Assembly: GCA_014240065.1 (NCBI GenBank) | Contig: JAAZXR010000003.1 | Span: forward strand, 1-64,000 | Reading direction: 5' to 3' | DNA from: Myxococcales bacterium | GTDB lineage: Bacteria; Myxococcota_A; Polyangia; Nannocystales; Nannocystaceae | Length of the DNA: 64,000 nt | Part shown: in pieces, positions 57,153 to 64,000 of the stretch | How positions within the stretch are numbered: the first letter of the stretch is position 1 | How the letters are laid out: every line of letters begins with the position of its first letter | The notes under the pieces: generated by a model | The model's input: only the letters and a program-made list of their open reading frames with translations | Told to the model about the DNA's origin: nothing | The model's database searches: none | Position numbers and translations under genes: made by a program

Positions 57153-59378
57153 ATGGTTTCTGACAACGCGCGTGAACGAATTCGGCTGCGTCGATTCAGT
57201 CGTTCATCCGTCGCCGCAGCGCTCCTGCACGTCGGAGTCTTGGGGTGCGACGCCACGGTCGGGGTGCCGCCCTCATCACCCGTGGAAGAGCCGACCTCCG
57301 CCCTCCGCCCGGAGGCGACGCGCGGATCGGTCCCTGCGGACGCGCGCGTCGTGGACTTTTTAATCGACGCTCGCCTCGACGCCGACGCCCACGAGATCGC
57401 CGGCACCGTGACGATGCGCTGGACGAACCGGACCCAACGCACCGTCGATTTCATGCCGTTTCACCTGTACATGAACGCCTTCCGCGCCTCCGACACCCGG
57501 TGGATGTCTGCGGGCCGGGGTTCGTTTCGGGGTGACGAGCTCGGCGAAGACGCGTGGGGATATATCGACATCGCCGAGGTCCGCGCCATGAGCACCGAGG
57601 GCGTCGGTGATCTCGAGGGCGGGCGGGGCCCTGGCACCGTGCTGGCGTGGTCGGAGCTGGAAGACCCCTCCCTCATGTCCGTCACCCTCCCGCGACCCGT
57701 GGGACCCGGCGAAGACATCACCCTCGAGCTCGACTTCACCACCAAGCTCCCCCGCGTGTTCGCGCGCACCGGCTACGCCGACGACTTTCATTTCGCGGGG
57801 CAGTGGTTCCCAAAGCCGGGCGTGCTCTCGGAGGAGGAGGGCTGGCAAGCCCACGAGTTTACGGCGTGGAGCGAGTTCTTCGCGGACTTCGGCGACTACG
57901 AGGTCCACCTCGACGTGCCCGAGGAGATGGTGGTGGGCGCCACGGGCATCCTCACCGACACCCGCGTCGAGGACGGACGCAGCCACTACACCTATCAAGC
58001 GGAGATGGTGCACGACTTCGCGTGGGTCGCCGATCCAGACCTCGTCGAACACTGGGGGGACTACGAGGGCATCCGCATCCGCCAGCTCCTCGCCCCGGAA
58101 TACGCCCGCGACGCGGAGGTCCATATGGACGCCCAGATCTGGACCTTGAAATCGATGGAGGCGCGCTTCGGTCCGTATCCCTGGTCCACCATCACCATCG
58201 TGCATCCGCCTGCCAAAGCCTCCGGCGCCGGCGGGATGGAATACCCCACGCTCTACACCACGGGCGGACGCGCGACGCGACCCGGCGCCCCCCCCACGTG
58301 GTTGCTCGAAGAGCGCTTCACCGGCATCTTCGTCACGGTCCACGAGTTCGGGCACCAGTTCTTCCAAGGGCTCGTCGCCTCCAACGAGCACGATCAGCCG
58401 TGGCTCGACGAGGGCGTGAACACCTTCGCCAACTACCTCGCCTACGAGGACGCCTACGGCCCGAACCCCTGGGTCGCGCGCATCGCCGGTCACCCCATCA
58501 CCGTCAGGGACTTTGGCCGCCTCTCCAACGCCGGACCCGCGGATCGCGAAGAGGTCGACAAGCCCGCCTCTGAATTCGGCGCCAGCGGGCGGGGCTACGG
58601 GGCGACCGCGTACGGCAAGGCCGCCGCGGTGCTCTACACCCTCCGCGCCGTCGTGGGCGCGGGGCCCTTCGATCGCGGAATGCGCCGCTACGTCGACGAG
58701 ACCCGCTTCCGTCACCCCACGGGGAAGAAACTCGAGGACATCCTCGTCGATGAGGTGGGCGCGAGGGTCCCACTCACCGAGGGGCCGGACGCGGTCCACT
58801 TCGACGTCCGCGCCTACCTCGACCAGGCGCTGCGATCCACCAGGACCGTGAACTTCTTGGTCGCCAGCATCAAGACCCAGCGCAAGATCAAAAAAGACGG
58901 CTTCTACCGTCACGAACACGACGGCCAGAGCACGCTCCACCGCCACTACGGCTCCGCCGCCAGCCACGATCCTCCGGAGGGCGCCGAGGACGGGGCCGGA
59001 GATTCCGGTGAGGAGGGGAAGAGTGCGAAGAAAACACCGGTCTCCAAGCTCCCCGTGGAGGACGTGGAGAGCGTGGTCAAAATCGTGCGGGACGGCGACT
59101 TTCAGCTCCCGGTGGAGGTGCTCGTGGAATTCCGCGACGCCGATCCAGAGCTCGTCATCTGGGACGGACAAGCCCGGGTCACGGAGCTGGTCTTCGCCGA
59201 GCGCAGGGTGGACCGGGTCACCCTCGATCCCGCAGGGAAGCTGTTGATCGAACGAATCCGCCACGACAATATCCGCTGGGGACCGCGCGAGGAAACCCGC
59301 GAGGACGGCCTCAGCGCGCCCTGGGGTCGGGTCATCGAGGGGCTCGCCACCGCCCTCTTGAACGGGGGGCTGCTGTGA
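57153..59378 (+). CDS. M1-family (gluzincin) metallopeptidase lipoprotein
   Basis: A 741-residue lipoprotein (lipobox VLGC, Cys32). An N-terminal beta saddle domain (about 60-270) precedes the peptidase domain with 'GGMEYPTLY', then HExxH-18-E: His397, Glu398, His401 and Glu420 ('HEFGHQFFQG...WLDEG'). Tyr residues of the M1 family follow in the helical domain. The C-terminal part (about 560-741) has an acidic spacer and a beta domain. It is probably an envelope aminopeptidase-like enzyme. The stop overlaps the GTG of a membrane-protein gene by one codon (GTGA). Confidence 0.9.
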   Translation: MVSDNARERIRLRRFSRSSVAAALLHVGVLGCDATVGVPPSSPVEEPTSALRPEATRGSVPADARVVDFLIDARLDADAHEIAGTVTMRWTNRTQRTVDFMPFHLYMNAFRASDTRWMSAGRGSFRGDELGEDAWGYIDIAEVRAMSTEGVGDLEGGRGPGTVLAWSELEDPSLMSVTLPRPVGPGEDITLELDFTTKLPRVFARTGYADDFHFAGQWFPKPGVLSEEEGWQAHEFTAWSEFFADFGDYEVHLDVPEEMVVGATGILTDTRVEDGRSHYTYQAEMVHDFAWVADPDLVEHWGDYEGIRIRQLLAPEYARDAEVHMDAQIWTLKSMEARFGPYPWSTITIVHPPAKASGAGGMEYPTLYTTGGRATRPGAPPTWLLEERFTGIFVTVHEFGHQFFQGLVASNEHDQPWLDEGVNTFANYLAYEDAYGPNPWVARIAGHPITVRDFGRLSNAGPADREEVDKPASEFGASGRGYGATAYGKAAAVLYTLRAVVGAGPFDRGMRRYVDETRFRHPTGKKLEDILVDEVGARVPLTEGPDAVHFDVRAYLDQALRSTRTVNFLVASIKTQRKIKKDGFYRHEHDGQSTLHRHYGSAASHDPPEGAEDGAGDSGEEGKSAKKTPVSKLPVEDVESVVKIVRDGDFQLPVEVLVEFRDADPELVIWDGQARVTELVFAERRVDRVTLDPAGKLLIERIRHDNIRWGPREETREDGLSAPWGRVIEGLATALLNGGLL

Positions 59379-60127
59379 AACTCTCGACGGCGTTGCGCAG
59401 GGGCGCGTGGTGCATCCTCGGCGTCGCGGTCGTGAGGATGGGGCTCGCGGCGTTCGCCGGGAAGCTCGGGAGTGCCGGCGTGGCCGTCGCCATGCGTGGG
59501 TACACGCGCGGCGCGGAGGGGTTCTTCCCGGCCCTGTTCAGCGTCCTGGGAGAGAGCCCGGCGGCCGTCGCAGGCATCGCCACCCTCCTCACCACCGCCC
59601 TGATTCTCGGGACGCTCGCGAACGTGATCACCGTGGGCGGCGTCCTCGCCCACCTGCGAGCGCCGGGCTCCATCGGCGCCTTCGTCAACCACGCGATTCG
59701 CTGGGCCCCCGCCATGCTGACCAGCGCGATCTGGGTGAGCGTGCTGCGACTGCTACTCGCGATCCCGTGCGCGCTGGTCGGCGCGGGTATGGGGCGGTCC
59801 GCAGGCTTCCTCGTCGGCGCCGCGCTGTGGGCCTTGACCATGCCGATCCATGATCACGCCCGCGCCATGATCGTCGACGGTCGAGCGACCCGCCGCTACG
59901 GTCCGCGCCCGCTGCTCGCCGCCCTGGCGCAATCGCGGCGGCGCCTGCTCCCGCTCACCTTGGGGGCGGTGGCGTGGATCGGGACCATCGCGTGTTCCCT
60001 GGGGGCCGCCGCCGTGGGGCTCGCCTTCGCCGATCACGCCGCGAGCGCGTGGGCGATCCGTGGGCTCGGGCTGTTCGCCGTCACCCTCACGGTCTTGCGC
60101 ATCAGCCTCGCTGTGGACGAGGACTGA
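59375..60127 (+). CDS. Polytopic membrane protein, unknown
   Basis: A 250-residue protein with about six TM helices and no recognised family motif. GTG start overlapping the M1 peptidase stop (GTGA) implies translational coupling, so it may work with that lipoprotein. A cytoplasmic basic stretch 'GRATRRYGPRPLL' sits between TM pairs. Convergent with the kinase gene. Confidence 0.75.
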   Translation: MKLSTALRRGAWCILGVAVVRMGLAAFAGKLGSAGVAVAMRGYTRGAEGFFPALFSVLGESPAAVAGIATLLTTALILGTLANVITVGGVLAHLRAPGSIGAFVNHAIRWAPAMLTSAIWVSVLRLLLAIPCALVGAGMGRSAGFLVGAALWALTMPIHDHARAMIVDGRATRRYGPRPLLAALAQSRRRLLPLTLGAVAWIGTIACSLGAAAVGLAFADHAASAWAIRGLGLFAVTLTVLRISLAVDED

Positions 60128-60148
60128 GCGTCGGCGCCCCGCCCCGCA

Positions 60149-61087
60149 TCAGCGCGGGAGCTCGCACATCCGCACAAACTGCTCGAAGCGGCTCGCGATG
60201 GCGCTCTCTTCCAGCCCGCGGAGCTGATCGTAGGAGAAGCCCTCCACGCAGAAGCTCGCCATCACCGAACCCCACATCATCGCGGTGCGAAGGTTGGCGG
60301 AGGTGAGCCCCGTCCCCTGCTTGGCGAGGTAGCCCATGAAGCCCCCCGCGAAACAATCGCCGGCGCCCGTGGGATCGACCACCTTGGCGAGCGGCATCGC
60401 TGGGACCGAGAAAATATCCTCGTCCTTGGGTCCGAACAACATGGCGCCATACTCGCCCCGCTTGATAATGAGGGTGCTCGGACCCATCGCGCGCACGCTC
60501 TTGGCGGCCGCGAGCAGGCTGTCTTCGCCCGAGAGCTGGCGGGCCTCCTCTTCGTTGATCATCAAGATGTCGACCTGCTTGAGCACCTTGAGCAGGTCCT
60601 CGTTGGCGATGTCGATCCACAGATTCATGGTGTCGAGGCCGACCACCGCGGGCCGCTCGGCCATGGCGTCCAACACCTGCAGCTGCAGGCTGGGCTGGAT
60701 ATTCGCGAGGAACAGATGCGCGGTGTTCTTGTAGGTCTCGGGCAGCTTGGGGCTGAAGTGCTCGAAGCAGTTGAGGTGCGTCTCCAGCGTGTCGCGGTCG
60801 TTCATATTCTCGTGATAGCGGCCCTTCCACCGGAAGGTGAGCCCCCCGTCGATGGTCTCGAGCCCGTCGACGTCCACGCCGCGCGCCTCGAGATCAGCGA
60901 CGGCCTCGCGAGGGAAGTCTTCTCCGACCACACCCACGAGCTGGATCGGCGCGAGGCCTCCTCCGGCCATCGCGAAATAAGTCGCCGAGCCGCCGACGCT
61001 CTCCTCTCGCTCAGCCTCGGGGGTGATGATCCAGTCGATGGCGACGCTTCCGACGACCAATAGATGATTCGATGTTGAGTTGGACAT
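60149..61087 (-). CDS. PfkB-family sugar/nucleoside kinase
   Basis: A 312-residue kinase. 'GSVAIDWI' and 'GGSATYFAMA' are the N-terminal substrate-binding parts, and 'DPTGAGDCFAGGF' is the C-terminal PfkB signature with catalytic Asp and anion hole. Its sequence is nearer to adenosine or ribokinase-like kinases than to fructokinase, but the substrate cannot be fixed. It is 24 bases downstream of MTA phosphorylase on the same strand, so it may take part in methylthioadenosine/nucleoside salvage. No regulator is visible. Confidence 0.9.
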   Translation of the reverse strand: MSNSTSNHLLVVGSVAIDWIITPEAEREESVGGSATYFAMAGGGLAPIQLVGVVGEDFPREAVADLEARGVDVDGLETIDGGLTFRWKGRYHENMNDRDTLETHLNCFEHFSPKLPETYKNTAHLFLANIQPSLQLQVLDAMAERPAVVGLDTMNLWIDIANEDLLKVLKQVDILMINEEEARQLSGEDSLLAAAKSVRAMGPSTLIIKRGEYGAMLFGPKDEDIFSVPAMPLAKVVDPTGAGDCFAGGFMGYLAKQGTGLTSANLRTAMMWGSVMASFCVEGFSYDQLRGLEESAIASRFEQFVRMCELPR

Positions 61088-61111
61088 GAGATTCCCTGTG
61101 CTTCGTGTGCT

Positions 61112-62041
61112 TCAGTCGTTGGTTTCTGCGAGGTGGTGACCGCAGATCAGATCGAGCGCGGCGCGGCGCTCCGCGGAGACGAGGTTCGGGGCCGTCATGA
61201 TCGCGTTGTCCAGCGCGCGCGGATACGGCAGCGACGCGACGTCCTCGGGGAGCGCGCGCGCGAGCGCGGCCACCGTTCGTTGCGCCAGCGCGACGTTGGC
61301 GCGCAAGACGGCGAGCACCGCCTCCACGGTGACCTCCTCCTCCTCCTCGTGCCAGCAATCGTAGTCCGTGCTCGTGGCGAGGATCGCGTACGCGAGCTCC
61401 GCCTCGCGGGCCAGCTTCGCCTCGGGCAACGCCGTCATCCCGATGATGTCGGCGCCCCACGAGCGGTAGAGCAGCGACTCCGCCTTGGTAGAGAACGCCG
61501 GCCCCTCCATCACGATCATCGTCTTGTCGTCGTGCACTCGCACCTGCTCTTTTGCGAGCGCCTGCTTGAGCGAGGTCGCGAGCCCGTCATCGATGGGATG
61601 ACCGAACTGCACATGGGCGACGACGCCGTCCCCAAAGAACGTGGACGGCCGCCCCTTGGTGCGGTCGATGAACTGACGCGGGATCACCACGTCGCCCGGG
61701 GGAATCTCTTCTTGTAGGGAGCCCACCGCGCTCACGCTCAGCACATGGGTGACGCCGAGCTGCTTGAGCGCGTGAATATTGGCGCGCGCGTTGATCTCAC
61801 CGGGCAACAGGACGTGCCCGACCCCGTGCCGAGGGACGAACACCACCTTGAGCGGAGCCGCTCCTCCGCCTCGTGGCAGCTCGCCCACAGTGAGCGGCCC
61901 TGAGGGCTCACCAAACGGGGTCGTCAGCGCCCGTGTCTCCACCCGCTCGAGGCCAGGCATGGCGTACAAGCCGGAGCCACCGATCACGCCCAAGACGATC
62001 GTCGTGCGCGCTTCGGGCGAGGCTGGATGCGGGGTCGACAT
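61112..62041 (-). CDS. mtnP: S-methyl-5'-thioadenosine phosphorylase (MTAP/PNP family)
   Basis: A 309-residue phosphorylase. It splits methylthioadenosine into adenine and methylthioribose-1-phosphate. 'GVIGGSGLY', 'FVPRHGVGH', 'LPGEINARANIHAL', 'MEGPAFSTKAES' and 'GMTALPEAKLAREAELAYA' are the family's phosphate and substrate sites. A few extra N-terminal residues precede the usual start. It lies upstream of a PfkB-family kinase in a likely operon. Pro/Glu-rich regions are absent, and the C-terminal tail is short. Confidence 0.93.
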   Translation of the reverse strand: MSTPHPASPEARTTIVLGVIGGSGLYAMPGLERVETRALTTPFGEPSGPLTVGELPRGGGAAPLKVVFVPRHGVGHVLLPGEINARANIHALKQLGVTHVLSVSAVGSLQEEIPPGDVVIPRQFIDRTKGRPSTFFGDGVVAHVQFGHPIDDGLATSLKQALAKEQVRVHDDKTMIVMEGPAFSTKAESLLYRSWGADIIGMTALPEAKLAREAELAYAILATSTDYDCWHEEEEEVTVEAVLAVLRANVALAQRTVAALARALPEDVASLPYPRALDNAIMTAPNLVSAERRAALDLICGHHLAETND

Positions 62042-62105
62042 CGGCGGAACCTTAGCCGAGCGCGGCGCTCAACCCAAGCACAGATTGGCCGCCCGCCGCT
62101 CGCCC

Positions 62106-63854
62106 TCAGTGGCGAGCTTTGAGCACTACGAGCGCGAATTGACCTGCGCGCGGGCCGCTCTCTACCCGGCTCACCGCGAGCCCCCACGCCTCGTTGAGCG
62201 CCACCTGGACGCCGACAAAGTCGGCCATGGCCAACGCCTCATATTCGCTCGCGAAGGCGCGGTGAAGCGCGATCTCAGCGAAGCCGAGGTTGAACGCCGC
62301 CTGTTCGTATCCGCCCAACGAGTCCTCGCCACCTGCGATCCGCGCCGCCAACTCCGTCGCGATTCCAGTGAGCGCGCCGTTCACCCTGACGTTCGCGAGG
62401 CCGCGCTTGGCCCGCGTCGAGCTCACCGCCGAGAGGACGCTCGCGGTGAGGTCGCCCGCGGGTCCAGCCCCCGACTCCCGGTAGAAGTTCTGGGTGACAT
62501 AGATCGGCACCGGCGCGATCTCGGCGGGCGTCTCCGGCGGGCTGAGCACCACACCGATCCCGAGGTGGGTCACGTCGTCCGCCAAAATATTGGCCCGGTG
62601 ACTCGGGCTGTCCATCAGGCTCCGATGGATCTCATGCGGTCCGTATCCCCGCGCGACGTTCTCGCGAATCACAGCGCCGCGGAGCTGTGCCCCGGCGAAC
62701 CTCTCTATCGCGCTCCCAGATCGCGGAGAGATGTGTCCGACGTAGCGGTGCTCGACCATATCTTCGCTGTGCGAGCTCGCGACTCTCGCGGCTTCCTCGC
62801 TCCACTGGAGTCGAGCAAGACCCGCCTCCGCGCGCACTTCATTGGCGAGTTCGTAGAGTCGGCGCGCGAGCTGCTGCGTCGAAGCGTACTCGGCCGGGCG
62901 CTCCCGGAGATAGCTGACCGCGTCCGGGAGTTGTTCACCGCACGCCACCGGAAAATTCGCGGCCACCTCCACCCCGTGGCTGCCCTCGCATAACACCTCC
63001 ACCTGCACCACGCCGGGCTCGCTCGGGCACACAAAGGAGGCGTCAAAGCTGCCGTCGCTCCCGAGCACCGCGGGGAGTCGTTGCAAGCTCCCGCGGCCGT
63101 CGACCACTTCGACTCGCGGGGCTCGCCGCCGCCCAAGAAGCACGCCGCGAATCGGCACGCGGGCGTTGAGCGCCGCCGCGCGAGGCACAGGCCGCAGATC
63201 CACCGCCCGCTTGAGGTAGCTGATGATGAGGCGTGAGCGCCCCTCGTCGGTGGTCGCCACGCCCACGCCAAACAGCGCCCCCTCGCCTTCCGGGAGCGAC
63301 GAGCTCGCCTCTCGCACGAGCGCGTCCATCGAGGCCCCACACGCCTCGTGAGACGGGTCGCGCGCGCACGTCGCGTGGTCCGCCTCCACCACGAACACCG
63401 AGGGCGGAGGATCCGGGAGCCCGTGCCACGCGAGCAGACCGGAGACCAGGCCCGCGGGGAATTCTCCGGCGCTCGGCGCACCGACAGCCAAGGAGCGAGC
63501 CATGGCGCTCAACGCGGGGTCGTGGATACGCGCCTCGTTGGAGAGCACAGCGAGCAGGGAGCGCTCCGCGGCGTTGGGCCGAAACATCGAGGTTTCGCCA
63601 TATTGGATCGCCGCCTCCTCGGACGGATGAAATTCCCGGCGCTCCAAGCCGGCTCCTGGATCATCGACCGCGCGACCCGAGTTCGCCGGAGCCTGCGTCG
63701 CCTCGCCAGGCCGCCCGCACCCTACGAGCGCGAACGAGGCGAGCAGCCCGCGCCGCAGCCGCCGACACCACGCTCGCCGAAGTGGACCGGCTACGGATCC
63801 GCGACCAATCGAACCGTCGCGGCGGCGCTGGCGAGGTGGAAATCGGCGCTCCAC
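62106..63854 (-). CDS. CAP-domain (SCP/PR-1-like) lipoprotein
   Basis: From GTG the product has 582 residues; the basic N-region and hydrophobic run end in a lipobox (LVGC, about residue 45). No ATG lies between the previous gene's stop and this signal, so the start overlaps the upstream gene end by 64 bases; this makes the start uncertain. The middle region is beta-rich. The CAP domain (about 335-450) has 'LYELANEVRAEAGL', 'HSEDMVEHRYVGHISP' and 'HRANILADDVTHLGIGV', with the usual His/Glu/His cavity. CAP proteins act as secreted binding or lytic proteins of unknown mechanism. A C-terminal helical domain follows. Confidence 0.82.
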   Translation of the reverse strand: MERRFPPRQRRRDGSIGRGSVAGPLRRAWCRRLRRGLLASFALVGCGRPGEATQAPANSGRAVDDPGAGLERREFHPSEEAAIQYGETSMFRPNAAERSLLAVLSNEARIHDPALSAMARSLAVGAPSAGEFPAGLVSGLLAWHGLPDPPPSVFVVEADHATCARDPSHEACGASMDALVREASSSLPEGEGALFGVGVATTDEGRSRLIISYLKRAVDLRPVPRAAALNARVPIRGVLLGRRRAPRVEVVDGRGSLQRLPAVLGSDGSFDASFVCPSEPGVVQVEVLCEGSHGVEVAANFPVACGEQLPDAVSYLRERPAEYASTQQLARRLYELANEVRAEAGLARLQWSEEAARVASSHSEDMVEHRYVGHISPRSGSAIERFAGAQLRGAVIRENVARGYGPHEIHRSLMDSPSHRANILADDVTHLGIGVVLSPPETPAEIAPVPIYVTQNFYRESGAGPAGDLTASVLSAVSSTRAKRGLANVRVNGALTGIATELAARIAGGEDSLGGYEQAAFNLGFAEIALHRAFASEYEALAMADFVGVQVALNEAWGLAVSRVESGPRAGQFALVVLKARH

Positions 63855-64000
63855 GTGGGCGCCAACGCGCTGCCAAACGATCGCCCCCCCCGGCTCTTGT
63901 CGATCCGGAATACGTTGACCTTGATGGTTTGGTTGGGCGCGGGCGAACATGGTGCGTCCGTGTGAGCACACACGTCGCGCCAGGGTAGCGCGAACTCGAC
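63791..64000 (-). CDS. C-terminal end of a carbohydrate-binding (CBM9-like) protein (partial)
   Basis: An open frame runs from the right edge to a TGA and encodes about 69 residues. The pattern 'VEFALPWRDV...IKVNVFRIDKS' and a final beta strand match the end of CBM9-like domains found in extracellular enzymes and outer-membrane proteins. The start is outside the window. It overlaps the N-terminus of the CAP-domain lipoprotein by about 64 bases. Confidence 0.6.
   Translation of the reverse strand, partial: VEFALPWRDVCAHTDAPCSPAPNQTIKVNVFRIDKSRGGRSFGSALAPTWSADFHLASAAATVRLVADP

Overview
The window comes from a high-GC Gram-negative bacterium, most likely a myxobacterium of the Nannocystis/Plesiocystis/Enhygromyxa kind (Myxococcota). 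Evidence seen in the sequence: many large lipoproteins whose lipidated Cys is followed by a low-complexity Gly-Asp linker coded by GACGGC/GACGGA hexamers (left edge, 21.8 kb, 36.1 kb, 45.2 kb); a protein built of Myxococcus-type disulfide repeats fused to RCC1 repeats; and separate oleA, oleB, oleC and oleD genes. I saw no rRNA, tRNA, CRISPR array, insertion sequence or integrase. The taxonomic placement is an inference.

Layout. 0-4 kb: surface lipoproteins, including an arylsulfotransferase-like protein, a GIY-YIG protein, a small outer-membrane-type protein and a single-domain response regulator. 4.2-9.5 kb: the most unusual block. A DUF692 (MNIO) enzyme is fused to a DUF2063/HvfC-like partner domain. 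Divergent from it is a short Cys-rich exported peptide that looks like a RiPP precursor. Next to these are two mirror-image pairs, each a thioredoxin-like protein plus a CcdA/DsbD-type membrane protein. 9.6-15.7 kb: a CHASE-containing CheA-like kinase, an Lgt-family protein and a zinc metalloprotease lipoprotein. 15.9-20.5 kb: the complete oleABCD operon for head-to-head olefin synthesis, with overlapping or tightly spaced genes. 20.8-24.8 kb: a methyltransferase and the disulfide-repeat/RCC1 lipoprotein.

25-32.4 kb: an export and polymerisation set for a surface polysaccharide. It has two O-antigen-polymerase-like proteins, a Wzx-like flippase whose 3' end overlaps the second polymerase gene, and a Wzc-like tyrosine autokinase. 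32.5-46.7 kb: alanine racemase, an M60-type peptidase lipoprotein, an orphan DNA methyltransferase, a three-gene operon (lipoprotein hydrolase, ABC ATPase, ABC permease), a TPM-domain protein overlapping a double Tim44-like zinc-ribbon protein, an MFS/GPH transporter and a PNGase F-like lipoprotein. 46.8-51.4 kb: pyruvate dehydrogenase E1-alpha, E1-beta and E2, divergent from biotin synthase.

51.4-64 kb: an unrecognised 171-aa protein, a UvrD/Rep helicase, an rlmL-type 23S rRNA methyltransferase gene broken by one in-frame TGA, a 64-aa bacterial histone-fold protein, tsaE, an M1-type peptidase lipoprotein with a membrane partner, a PfkB kinase with MTA phosphorylase, a CAP-domain lipoprotein, and the end of a CBM9-like protein at the right edge. 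The best candidates for new biology are the MNIO/Cys-peptide/thiol-redox block and the bacterial histone; the in-frame TGA in rlmL deserves checking.
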